From NCBI GenBank assembly GCA_951799445.1, contig OX637289.1, forward strand, positions 6,601,321 through 6,665,320: 64,000 bases of DNA. The letters run 5' to 3'. Positions 23,836 through 35,594 of the stretch are shown here, one piece after another. The notes beneath the pieces were generated by a model. That model was not told the DNA's origin. It was given only the letters and a program-made list of their open reading frames with translations, and made no database searches. The translations under genes were made by a program, and so were the position numbers. Source of the stretch: Pseudisothecium myosuroides (lineage: Eukaryota; Streptophyta; Bryopsida; Hypnales; Lembophyllaceae). Position 1 is the stretch's first letter. Each line of letters starts with the position of its first letter.

Positions 23836-25560
23836 CTGCTAATTCGGGACGGGAGAAGAACGCGAACCTGGTCTTCGGTACTTATTTTGCAGAAGACAGG
23901 ATGCTCTGACCACAACGTGCACCTGCACAATGCAAAAGAAAGGGATGTCAAACAACAGAAATGCTTGAAGCAGCATCTACCATGAAACATTACATTCACA
24001 GATTCACCAGCATTCAAAGATTCAACAGCATTTATCAGATTCACCAGCATTCAGCGATTCCCAACCGACCTCTCCTTCCTTTGACATTGCTCTGAGCACC
24101 CTAATCTAAGGAATACAAGAAACTTGTGTACATCGAAAATACCACCTATAGAAGAACATGGATCTTAAACCCCGCCCATACCAAAACCTCACACGTGAAG
24201 CGAACTAAATTGAACACCCCAGTCCAAAGATCACCCAAATTTCAAACATTCAACAACGCCATGAGCCAAACGTCTTACCCTAAACCCCAACAGCACAAGC
24301 AACAAGAATAACAGCCAACACAACTGAGCTCCAAACTACTAGTCAAACTATTTGAAGTAATCTTCAGGGTATGAATTACATTCAAGCAACAATAGTAACT
24401 CTAAAAATCGAGCAGTAGCAGACGGATTTTGAAGTGCAGTCAAGCATAATTGAACCCTACTTCATCGTTGCTAGACAGTGAAGTTTCTAAACCCTGCACC
24501 CTAATTACTGCAAGCTTCTTCCTGCAAGTTTCTAAATCTTCTTGTGAAGAGCTTCCTAGGACTTAGCATTTCAAGTTCTGACTGGTTCCAAACTTCATTG
24601 ACGGTGACATGCAGGTTACACACATTGGACCACCTTCAAGCTATACGTGAACAACCATGCGCAAACAAAAGAATACAGAGCTTTCTACAAAATCAATGAT
24701 GGAGAAAACGAAAAAAATTGCACAATACAAGAGTAAAAAGACTCACCGTGAAATGAAGAGAACGGTGGAGATGCTCGTCCCCAGCCCTGAAGGAATCTAC
24801 AACTCGTCCAAACCTTCGAAGAGATCCGCAGCTACTCCATAGCTTTCACCAGCTCTTCACCAACACACCCGGAACGGAGACCTCACCACCACCGGAAAAT
24901 CCTAAACCCTAAAACGCTCGCAAATCTCACGTCGCAGCGAAAACAATCTCACATTCATCGATGTGAAGCCACCAGTCCACAGCTCTTCCAAAAGCAGAAC
25001 CGTAAACCCTAAAAAAAATTCTCAAAAAAAACTAAAACCCGCCCCAAAGCCCCAAATCTCCGCTGGCAACCCTAACAATGCCCTTCTTGAATGCTACTGA
25101 ATGCTACTGTACCCTAAACCTCGCTAAAGAACTGAGGAAATGATACGAACACTGAGCACCCAGAACTGCGTGAACTCCGAACCCTACGATAAGACGCGCA
25201 AACACAGAAGACAAGGAGAAGAGCGCGCGCCCAAGCAAAATCCTAGTACGCCTCAACCCTAGTACGCCTCAACCCTAGTACGCCTCAACGCGACAGAAAA
25301 GCCGGAAAACAAGAAACCTAAACGTGCACACACAAAACACAAACGCACACACCCTAAACAAAATCGCACAGACAGACAACAGAAGGGCAGAAAACAAGGG
25401 CGCCGAGGGAAAAGCGAGAGAGACGACCCTATACCCGCGCGCCTGAACCCTATAACCGTGCTCGTGAACCTATAGCCGTGCGCCTAAGCCCTATAACCGT
25501 GCGCCTAAACCCAAAGCCGTGGACTTGTACCCTACAAGCGTGTGTACATAATGCCTACAC
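23836..25560 (-). other. Leader/promoter region of the B - strand block
   Basis: No credible ORF. GC rises from about 24770 to 25540, with several telo-box motifs (AAACCCTAA), common near plant transcription starts. A 16-bp unit CCTAGTACGCCTCAAC is repeated three times at 25242-25289, and a ~25-bp unit around 'CCTATAACCGTGCGCC' is repeated four to five times at 25437-25528. The island lies about 2-2.6 kb before the first coding exon, as in element A (7430-7860). Confidence 0.45.
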
Positions 25561-27285
25561 AAAATAGTGAAATTAAATAGTCTCACACTAATTTCTAGAC
25601 ATATGCCACGTGATACATATATTGTTGTACGAGAAGGTACTATTTTTGGATTATGGATTACTGTAATTGAAAATCCTAAACCTCCATACGTATAAATGGA
25701 ATATTTTCATAAATATTTAGTGGCTTAATGGCTTGTAAAGTTGTTTGCTTGATATAGATACTTTTATTATTAAAGGAACCTAATTTCACTACTTTTTATA
25801 GTCGACTATACTATACAGTATTGATAAATTCAATTTTAAGAACTTCGTTATTGGTAGAAGAAAGAAAATTCAACAAGTACATACTATAACATATATATAT
25901 TTCTTTTTTCCTTGCAAAATATATTCATTGCATTTTATCCTAGAAGGACTAGGGAGGATTCAGATATTCAAAATTGTGTAGATTTATTAAAAAATGCAAC
26001 TTTAAACAATAGTTTAATGCTAACTCTCGAACAACAGTTGTAACATATAATTTATAGATCACATCCATATGTTTAGATCAAGAAATACACAAATTAATAT
26101 TTTACAATAGAATTTGAAACCAGAAATTGAAAAATTATTCTACAATCAATTGTAGATTGACTATTATTTTATGATTTACACAAGTTTTTTTTCTATAAAT
26201 TGAAAATGCTGAGTTATAATTATATATTTTTTTTTTTATTATTATTTTTTTGATTCAAGTTGTTTTTGAAATGCTATTTTTGAATTGAACACGTTACTTT
26301 TTGAGGCTAGACCTCCCAATATCTATTGAATTACAAAATATTTGCAAACCATAGTGTGCATAATCTAAATTATACAAATTGCAACAAAATAGTATAAGAA
26401 TTTTAAAACAAAATAGATAGATGAAAAAATCATCGTTCAAAATCCACAGTCAACATATTCCTTATTTAAGGAGTTAAGCTACTTCACAATATTCTGCATA
26501 ATACAAGTACAATTAGGAATTCCAACATTCAGAGAGTGACTTGCTTTTTTAGTTTGCCTCCCAAGAAAATGCAGGAAATTAACATGTCAAAGATTATCTT
26601 CCTATGAGCACATAATTATAGAATTCAATAGAATTTGAATGCACAAAATGAATGATAAAATAGAGGATTTAGGAAGGAAATTGAAAACACTAGAAATCAA
26701 ACCGTTAACAATATGGTTGTTACTCTATTACCCTCACTTTTTTTGTCCTTCGTTTCTTCAAACACTCTTAGTTGTATTTCTTTCAATGGAGCATGGGAGG
26801 AAGTGAAGCCTTTTCACTTCATCCCTATTTTTTAAAGTGCTTTATAAAGCAAAGCGTACCAGCCTTCCAAAAAAATTTGTTGGTAGAATTGAACATTTCT
26901 CCTAGACATGTTTTCCATTTTTTATTTTAAGCTATGCAAAAGAATCCATAAAAAGATAATGATTAGAGTTTACGTCATGCAATTCAGCTCATAGAATTTA
27001 GCTCATGCAACAAATTAACCAATTTAAAATATTCATAAAAGAAAAAGCATTCATTTCGTGAACTTAAAAGCAATCCAATCATTAAAAAAAATCATGGACT
27101 CAATATTAATAGAAAGTAGTAAAATGTCCAAACATATGTGGTGAACATTTTATAAATACTTCAATAACATTCAAATCATGTTGTAATGACATGTATTCTA
27201 TTTTTTGGTTAGTGGTAGGAACACAACATATTTTCAATTGAAAAGAGAATGTCATGACTAACTGAAGAAAATATTTAAAAATTTA
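25561..27285. other. AT-rich spacer inside element B
   Basis: Very AT-rich with no ORF above chance and no terminal repeats noted. Confidence 0.5.
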
Positions 27286-30040
27286 ACTTAATTCCATGAC
27301 ATTTGAGATTTTAGTTCAATAAACTACAGGGCATGGCTAATTCATTTTTTTTTCTTTCTCGTCGTACAAACAAGAGAATGGGGCACTAAATTTAGTGCAC
27401 CCATGAATTATCATTCCTTGGAGTATTTACAACTTGCACATTTTCTTGGGCCTTCTTTTAGATACCAATTCCATGACATTTGAGATTTTAGTTCAATAAA
27501 CTACAGGGCATGGCTAATCCTATTTTTTTCTTTCTCGTCGTACAAATAAGAGAATGGGGCACTACATTTAGTGCACCCATGAATTAGTATTCCTTGGAGT
27601 ATTTACAACTTGTACATTTTTTTGGGCCTTCTTTTGGATTCCAATTCCATGACATTTGAGATTTTAGTTCAATAAACTACAGGGCCTGGCTAATTCATTT
27701 TTTTTTCTTTCTCGTCGTACAAATAAGAGAATGGGGCACTAAATTTAGAACACGCATGAATTATTAGTCCTTGGAGTACTTACAACTTCTACATTTTCTT
27801 GGGCCTTCTTTTAGATACCAATTCCATGACATTTGAGATTTTAGTTCAATAAACTACAGGGCATGGCTAATCCTATTTTTTTCTTTCTCGTCGTACAAAT
27901 AAGAGAATGGAGAACTTCATTTAGTGCACCCATGAATTATTATTCCTTGGAGTATTTACAACTTGTATATTTTTTTTGGCCTTCTTTTGGATACCAATTC
28001 CATGACATTTGAGATTTTAGTTCAATAAACTACAAAGCATGGCTAATTCTTTTTTTTTCTTTCTCGTCGTACAAATAAGAGAATGGGGAACTTCATTTAG
28101 TGCACCCATGAATTATTATTCCTTGGAGCATTTACAACTTGTATATTTTTTTTGGCCTTCTTTTGGATACCAATTCCATGACATTTGAGATTTTAGTTCA
28201 ATAAACTACAGGGCATGGCTAATTCTTTCTTTTTTCTTTCTCGTCGTACAAACAAGAGAATGGGGCACTAAATTTAGTGCACCTATGAATTATCATTCCT
28301 TGGAGTATTTACAACTTGTACATTTTTTTGGGCCTTCTTTTGGATTCTAATTCCATGACATTTGATATTTTAGTTCAATAAACTACAGGGCATGGCTAAT
28401 TCATTTTTTTTTCTTTCTCGTCGTACAAATAAGAGAATGGGGCACTAAATTTAGAACACGCATGAATTATTAGTCCTTGGAGTATTTACAACTTGTACAT
28501 TTTCTTGGGCCTTCTTTTAGATACCAATTCCATGACATTTGAGATTTTAGTTCAATAAACTACAGGGCATGGCTAATCCTATTTTTTTCTTTCTCGTCGT
28601 ACAAATAAGAGAATGGGGCACTACATTTAGTGCACCCATGAATTAGTATTCCTTGGAGTATTTACAACTTGTACATTTTTTTGGGCCTTCTTTTGGATTC
28701 CAATTCCATGACATTTGAGATTTTAGTTCAATAAACTACAAGGCATGGCTAATTCATTTTTTTTTCTTTCTCGTCGTACAAATAAGAGGATGGGGCACTA
28801 AATTTAGAACACGCATGAATTATTAGTCCTTGGAGTATTTACAACTTGTACATTTTCTTGGGCCTTCTTTTAGATACCAATTCCATGACATTTAATATTT
28901 TAGTTCAATAAACTACAGGGCATGGCTAATTCTTTTTTTTTCTTTCTCGTCGTACAAATAAGAGAATGGGGAAGTTCATTTAGTGCACCCATGAATTATT
29001 ATTCCTTGGAGCATTTACAACTTGTATATTTTTTTTGGCCTTCTTTTGGATACCAATTCCATGACATTTGAGATTTTAGTTCAATAAACTACAGGGCGTG
29101 GCTAATTCTTTTTTTTTCTTTCTCGTCGTACAAATAAGAGAATGGGGCACTAAATTTAGAACACTCATGAATTATTAGTCCTTGGAGTATTTACAACTTG
29201 TACATTTTCTTGGGCCTTCTTTTAGATACCAATTCCATGACATTTGATATTTTAGTTCAATAAACTACAAGGCATGGCTAATTCAAATTTTCTTCTTTCG
29301 CGTAGTAAATGTTACAAACTGGGGCACTAAATTTAGTGCTCTCATGAATTATTAGTCCTTGGAGTATTTACAACTTGTACATTTTTTTGTTCCTTGTTTT
29401 GGATGCCAATTTCATGACATTTGAGATTTTAGTTCTTTGAACCACAGTCCCGGGTACGCAACTCCCATATTATATGGCCCTGATTATAATCACTTATAAT
29501 GCATTTTAGTCTATTTTCAAGGGATACAATTTGTTTTAATGTAGAAAACTCTTGTAGCCCTTTTAACAAGAAATCCAAAAACGTAATTATATATATGAAA
29601 TGATATTTCTTTGGGGACAATAATAGCATTAAAAAAGTAATTATATGAGTTTTTTTAATACATGTATCATGGGACAAGCTACCCAAATTTTTGGGCTTTT
29701 TAATAAAATTTTAATTTTAATTGGAGGGAACTTTTTGTAAAGAATTTTTAAAACTATGCATAGGTGTTTCAATTCTTCATATATATTATTAGTTTTTTTC
29801 TCATATGTATGCAATTGAACATTTTTTACATTTAATTTTTTTTAATTTGGTCTTCACCCAACTTTTTGGTCTTTTTAATTTGATATAATTTTTACAAAAG
29901 CCGTTCTCTGAGCCGTTTTAATGCCGATGACCCTTGTGTATAATATATGAGTTGCGTACCCGGGACCACAGTCTATAGGGCATGGCCGATGTTTTGTTTT
30001 CCTTTCTCGTTGTATATGTTAAACAATGGGGCACTAATTG
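27286..30040 (+). repeat. Satellite array 2, ~177-bp monomers
   Basis: About 13 monomers (landmark GGCATGGCT near 27331, 27507, 27860, 28209 and so on) of the array 1 family, with array-specific variants ('AGTTCAATAAACTACAGGG', 'CGTCGTACAAATAAGAGAA'). A MITE interrupts the last monomer, which continues after it to about 30040. The array lies inside element B, between the two divergent leaders. Confidence 0.95.
29449..29964 (+). mobile_element. MITE family 1, copy 2 (516 bp)
   Basis: Ends CCCGGGTACGCAACTC in inverted orientation, with a perfect 8-bp duplication ACCACAGT (29441-29448, 29965-29972). It is nearly identical to copy 1. Non-coding. Confidence 0.95.
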
Positions 30041-30252
30041 TATGTGTTCAAATTTATAGTAGTTTTAAAAAAATCAAAAATCAAAACGTAATCTTTAATT
30101 TCACAACCACCGTCTGTTTAAATGAATTAAAACCATTAATGTGTTGAAAATCATAAGTGGAAGTGTTATGTCAAAGTCTTTGGATGTGGTAATAGGGTGT
30201 AGAGTTTGCAAACTGTGAACCCTATAAACCCAAATTTTTGAAATAAAAAATT

Positions 30253-30288
30253 CTAAACCCTAAATCCTAAACCCTAAACCCTAAGCCC
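30253..30288. repeat. Short interstitial telomere-like repeat
   Basis: Four to five copies of the plant telomere unit (CCCTAAA, some degenerate) in a row. Too short for a telomere; probably a telo-box cluster near a promoter. Confidence 0.8.
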
Positions 30289-31353
30289 TTGAAACGCTTG
30301 TCACTGGAGAATTAGCATTGGATACCCTAAATTATTTTAGTTATCTCCTTACCAAGCATGCAAAATTTTAATGCTAATTTTAATGAAGATATCCTAAGAT
30401 ATTCTAAGATTCTGCAGTAATTACTGAAATTTAGGATGCACTGCACTTTTTAAGTAAAGTGTTGACTTTGGAGTGCCTTTAAAATACACAGAGAATATTG
30501 TCAGATATTGTTCGCCGGAAATTGTGAAAAAACCCAGAACTTTCAGAGAGTGCAGAGTATTTCCTAAAAATAAATAAATAAATAAATAAAAATTTAGACT
30601 TCACGTTTATTTTTGATTGAAGGGGGAATGTACAGAGTACTTTTGACCCCATTCTGAGGACACGGGTGATGTAAAGTGAACAGCTGTATAAGTGCCGTTT
30701 GATTAATACTTAAAAAAGGCGGCGGAAACCCGAACTTAGCATCCGGCTACTATAGCCCGCATGATGTTCAGAACTTTTGAAATTCTCTTTTGACCTTCCC
30801 GCCTTCTGCCTTCCCGCGAAGAAGTCCTCCACTTCCATCGTCGTCCGGTTGAGGTCATTCTTTCTCTGATTCTCGGATCGTTGTGTGCACCTCCGTATGC
30901 GTGCTGTCCATTTCATGCCCTGGCTTAGATTGTTGCATTTTGTTAAGGACGCTTTGAGTGAACGCCGTGCTAGACTGTTGCAGAAGATTTCCTGGTGAAG
31001 GCGCTTGCCGCTGTGAGTATGTAACGCACGATTCTTTAGTGTCTTCCATGATATTTCCCTGTATTCAGTATTCATTCTCTTGTTGTACTACACGGAAGTT
31101 CTTTAGGTGGAGAACAATTGCAGGAACTGCTGTGGGCTGAAAGTGAATGATATTTCCTATTAGAATTGTGAGTGTTGAATCATGCATGCGATGGTTCAGT
31201 TCAATTCTTTGTTTTCTTACGTGTGTGCCTGTGAATGCAGAAATAGTTTCCTAATTTACCGCCGTAAAAACCGGAACACAGTTCATTCCAATGTATGTAA
31301 TGAGAGTCCCGTAAATCCCGGAACGAGTCTGACCGACCTGGAGGATTGTCGTT
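30289..31353 (+). other. Leader/promoter region of the transposase gene
   Basis: No credible protein. An (AAAT)n tract lies at about 30569-30592. A GC-richer island at 30700-31080 resembles a 5'-UTR. This mirrors the leader of the divergent block. Confidence 0.4.
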
Positions 31354-32125
31354 TCAGGTCGGGTCGACCTGAATCTAATAACAATCCGTCTGATAATAAG
31401 AGGACACTATCTAGTATTAGTAAATGGGACTGGTTATTCTATAAATAATTCAGGTCGGTTCGACCTGAATATGAGAATCACAATATAAGATGATAATATC
31501 ATTGATTGGAAGAGACAAGATATTGTCATCCATTGTATCCATTCAGGTCGAGTCGACCTAAACACGTTAGATGATAGTGACCAAATCCGAGGAACATGAT
31601 TGAAGGACACGGATATTCTAGCGGGAAAAAGAACATGTTTTAGGTTGGGTCCACCTGTATCGTAATCAACCCGTCGTGTTTCAGAGTAAGAGTCTTATTC
31701 ATCTACAGGATGACTTTTCATTGTCTGAATGAAAGTGCTGAATTTAATGTATTTTTCTCTGAGAGTATCCATTCAGGTCGAGTCGATCTGAATGGTGTGC
31801 TTCGTCATCTTAGGTCGTGAGTAGTTTCGTAACTATTTACAAGTGGGCACAATCTCCGAAATCCATCGCCATAGATGCGTTCATTCCGGACTGGCACATT
31901 CCTGTACCCAATGTCTTTCTATGTAAAGAACGAAGAGTGTTCATGTAATGAACGATGAACCTCTATGTTTCAGGTCGATTCGACCTAAATGAAAGATTGA
32001 CATTTTTTATGTTGGAGAGGCGATGAGAGATGAGTACAGATGATGTTTCTTGGCGGAGATAAATCTAGAAATGCAACTGGTACACATTATGCTCACTGTT
32101 CTGCATTTAGGTCGAGCCGATCTGA
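31354..32125. repeat. B-type palindrome cluster in leader of the transposase gene
   Basis: Seven copies with arms (T)CAGGTCG and CGACCTGA/CGACCTAA: 31354-31372, 31450-31468, 31543-31561, 31640-31658 (degenerate), 31773-31792, 31970-31988 and 32107-32125. It is the same palindrome as in the - strand block 8 kb away, and not the A type. Confidence 0.92.
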
Positions 32126-32215
32126 TATTCAGGAACTCTAATTTTACCGGCAAGTTGTCATCATTCTTTTCCCTTTTCCTTACCTTAGGTGGTGTTGCGA
32201 ATGTTCACAGGTACG

Positions 32216-33856
32216 ATGGATCTCTCCGCCATACTTGACGAGATTATGGGTGCATCCGACGATGAGGTCCAGAATCCTGAGGGATTGAATGTTGATGTTC
32301 CAGAGTGTGAGGGACTTCCGCGTCGCCTCTGGAATACAATGGTTGTCACTCTTTATAATGAGGCGGGAGTACTTGTTGGTGAAGGTACTTGCCATAGCGT
32401 TAACTGTGACTTGGTGCTTGGTGCCAACGGTCCTCTGGGAGACACTCATGTAGCTGTCCACATTTCGAAGACACATTCCGTTGAGCATATGCCGCAGGAG
32501 AGGGTGTGCTCCTTACTAGCCTGGCCTATTCATCTAGTCCATTGCCGTGGTGCAAGCCTTCGTGACCATGAGGCCCGTGACAAGTTCAACATTCATCAAG
32601 CGGCTCTCCTGAACCCGCCATCTATGACATCTTCTCGACCGTATACAAGTACCGTTCGGAATCCTCCTCGACAAACTTCTGTCAAAACGAAGGATCTTCT
32701 TACTCAGGACTCCATCAATGCGGTGTCCAGCAAAGTCTGCTGCACCCAAAATTGCATTCAGCCATTTCCGAGGGAGAAGATTCGTGCATTTTGCGAACGT
32801 ATGTACCGGAATTCGACGTTCAAGCATAGAGCCTTCATGAAGACTGAAGTGCACAGGCAGGTCCATCGTGATGTATGCGGGAGAAGGATGGTGATGGTTG
32901 AAGAAATACCTGTGTGCATGCAAGCGTGGATGTATATTTCCGGGGTCCCGGAGTCCACATTCTTCCGCTATCAAGGACACATGAAGGATCGTCGAGAAGC
33001 GATGCATCACGGGAATACGGGATTGCTGAAGCCAAGGAAACACACTCAACAAGCTACTGCTACGTTGAAGTGCATCCTTGACAAGGAGGCCGATCACATG
33101 CCACATCGTACGCGGACCATGAAGTCTGGAGAGAAGGTTGTGTCCATGTGTTTGCCCCCTACCTTTCAATGGAAGGGAAGAATGAAGGAAATCAATGATG
33201 CCAATGCTGCCTTCGGATTGGCTGCAGTGTCAACTTCGAACTTAAGCAAAATCAGATCTTCTAGGTTTTCAGAGTACGAGGTGAAGAAACCTGGAGACAA
33301 CTTTGCTCGTTGCGCAAAATGTGACAGATTGCAAGAGTTGAGGAAGGGTGCTCTTGCTGGCTCTGAAACTGCTCTAATGTATTCACGGCGATTGGACAAA
33401 CATTTGGCTGTTGCTCGTGCTCATCGGGAGTTATACTATGCAAACCGTTATCGGTCGCATACGTTTCCACACGAGTGCCTTACAATCATGCACAACAAGA
33501 TGGATCATTCCAAAACCGCTTGTCCAGTTTTTTCCCACAAGAGTAAAGACACTGATGGCTTGACAAAGTTGCCAGTGACTGTCATTGGCATGATTGCACA
33601 TGGGCACGCTGATGTGAGGTATGCACATTATGGTTTGGATCTATTTCCCCATGATTCGAACTATACCATTGGTTCGATGGCGAAGTTACTTCGGGATTTA
33701 GAATTGCCACCGAAGTCGTCTTCTCGGGAGTTGTTTGTGGGGTCGAGGTCGACAAATTTGTTTAAGGCTGTGTTGAAGGGTGCGGAGATGTGCGAAGCAT
33801 CGCTTCCTCCACCGCCAATTACTTTAGTTCCAGCAACACTATTGCCGCCCATTCTG
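32216..33856 (+). CDS. DUF7869-like transposase of element B, 5' part
   Basis: Frame open from ATG 32216 (alternative ATG 32201, just after a splice-acceptor-like AG). Together with 34380-35594 it makes a 951-aa protein. This part holds a Cys-containing N-terminal region ('CCTQNCIQPF', 'VCMQAWMYISGVPE'), then the start of an RNase H-like core: 'MHNKMDHSKT' (first acidic residue), 'DGLTKLPVTVIGMIAHGH' and 'DSNYTIGSMAKLL'. A family of plant and animal proteins carries this pattern; I identify it from memory of the motifs as DUF7869-like. The coding sequence is cut exactly between two codons by the MITE at 33857; no other stop or frameshift is seen. It probably acts in the nucleus as the mobilising enzyme of B (inference). 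Confidence 0.75.
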
Positions 33857-34371
33857 CCCGGGTACGCAACTCATGTATTATACATAGGGGTCATCGGCAT
33901 TAAAATGGCTCAGAGGATGGCTTTTGTAAAAATTATATCAAATTAAAAAGACCAAAAAGTTGGGTAAGGACCAAATTAAAAGAAAATTAAATGTAGAATA
34001 TGTTGAATTGCGTACATATGAAAAAAAACTCACAATATATATGAAGAATTGAAACACCTGTGCATAGTTTTAAATTTTTTTACAAAAGGTTCCCTCGAAT
34101 TAAAATTAAAATTTTATTAAAAAGTCCAAAAAGTTGGGTAGCTTATCCCATGATACATGTATTAAAAAAACTCATATAATTAGTTTTTTAATGCTATTAT
34201 TGTCCCCAAAGAAATATCATTTCATATATATAATTACGTTTTTGGATTCCTTGTTAAAAGGGCTACAAGAATTTTCTACATTAAAACAAATTGTATCCCT
34301 CAAAATTGGACTAAAATGCATTATAAGTGATTATAATCAAGGCCATATAATATGGGAGTTGCGTACCCGGG
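33857..34371 (-). mobile_element. MITE family 1, copy 3, inside the transposase gene
   Basis: Inverted relative to copies 1 and 2, 515 bp, same CCCGGGTACGCAACTC ends, with a perfect 8-bp duplication CCATTCTG (33849-33856, 34372-34379). It brings stop codons into the transposase frame (frame closes at 33944-33946). It has more differences from copies 1 and 2 than these have from each other. Confidence 0.96.
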
Positions 34372-34379
34372 CCATTCTG

Positions 34380-35594
34380 AATGTGCAGATGGACAATGCC
34401 ACCGGGGACAACAAGAATAGATTTGTTTTTTGTTTCTGGTCTCTACTTGTTGCAAATAAGATCTTCCGTGAAGTGTATGTGAACTTCATGATTGTGGGTC
34501 ATACACACGACGACATTGATGCATTATTCGGGAGATGGAGCATGCAGTTGAAGAAAGAGAATTTCTCTACTGTTCCTGAACTTATGAAGTCATTCATGGA
34601 TGTCGAATCCATCCCCACTATCCCTCACCTTATAGAAGAGGTGCCCGATTTCAAGGGTTTCATTGAAGATGTGTTAGTGGACGGTGCAGACACCCTCGTT
34701 GGACATACAATACCACAACAAGTGAAGTTCTACCTAGATTCAACGGGGTGTCCAGTCATGAAGTACAAATTGAAATGCACTGATGTAGACTGGTCAGGGG
34801 CAAATGGTAGAGGCCTTAAGTTGTGGAAAGAAGATGCTGAAGGACGAAGTTTGTGGCCGCGTGGTGTACCCTTGCCAGTTCGGCAAAGGGCGATGAAAGG
34901 CGAGCAAGACATTGTGAAAGGTTTGTTTGCTTTTATGAAGTACTGGGAGAACTTGTGCAATGCGGACGTCACTGGAGAATGCCGACGGCGCTACGAGCAT
35001 GTGGTGCACTACTGGCGTGATGTGAAGATGGCTTTGCAGGAACCACTGCCTGAAACTAGTGTTCTGAAGGATGGTTTCTGGCCGACTACTCGAGTTCAAG
35101 CGACTGAAGCCGATCAGTTTAATGAACATGGCGATGATCGTGAGGAGTTTGGACAAGATGATGCATATGTCGGGCCATTACGGGGTCGCCCACCACCATC
35201 GTTTAGGGTGGGTCGAGATCTCTTCAAAGACTATTTTGTTGCGCTTTTTCCTGCAGACAATGACTTGCATCCAGTTTGGATTGCAAGGGCGTTGTCTGAT
35301 CCTTTCGTGGATCCGCAGAATCCGAATTGCGTGCTCATTCAATACTTTCGTCCAACAGTAAGAAATCAGGATGTTCAAGACTTCTACACTGGATGGGACA
35401 ACGAAGGAGGTTTGTTTTGGGAAATTGATGCTAATGAACCGGCAATTTGGCAACACACTGATGCTATTATGACAGCGTGGAAGTCTCGTACCCAAAAAAC
35501 TACGGAAGAGTGCACAATTTTGATTCCTGTTGCTCAAATTGAAGTCATCAAGCAGAGTTTGGCAAACGAGGCTTCGTCTTCAACGCAGCGGTAG
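34380..35594 (+). CDS. DUF7869-like transposase of element B, 3' part
   Basis: Continues the gene after the MITE and one duplication copy; reading phase is kept exactly. It begins 'NVQMDNATGDNKNRFVF' (second acidic residue, DN...NKN motif), then 'MIVGHTHDDIDALFGRWS' (third acidic cluster), a pattern expected for a DDE/RNase H-like catalytic core. A C-terminal domain follows, with 'EEVPDFKGFIEDVL' and 'YKLKCTDVDW'. Stop at 35594. The frame is undamaged, unlike the - strand block of B. Confidence 0.75.
   Translation, partial: NVQMDNATGDNKNRFVFCFWSLLVANKIFREVYVNFMIVGHTHDDIDALFGRWSMQLKKENFSTVPELMKSFMDVESIPTIPHLIEEVPDFKGFIEDVLVDGADTLVGHTIPQQVKFYLDSTGCPVMKYKLKCTDVDWSGANGRGLKLWKEDAEGRSLWPRGVPLPVRQRAMKGEQDIVKGLFAFMKYWENLCNADVTGECRRRYEHVVHYWRDVKMALQEPLPETSVLKDGFWPTTRVQATEADQFNEHGDDREEFGQDDAYVGPLRGRPPPSFRVGRDLFKDYFVALFPADNDLHPVWIARALSDPFVDPQNPNCVLIQYFRPTVRNQDVQDFYTGWDNEGGLFWEIDANEPAIWQHTDAIMTAWKSRTQKTTEECTILIPVAQIEVIKQSLANEASSSTQR

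Noticed and set aside
30253..30288. True telomere or chromosome-fusion scar
   Set aside because: Only four to five units, some degenerate, in a region with other telo-boxes.
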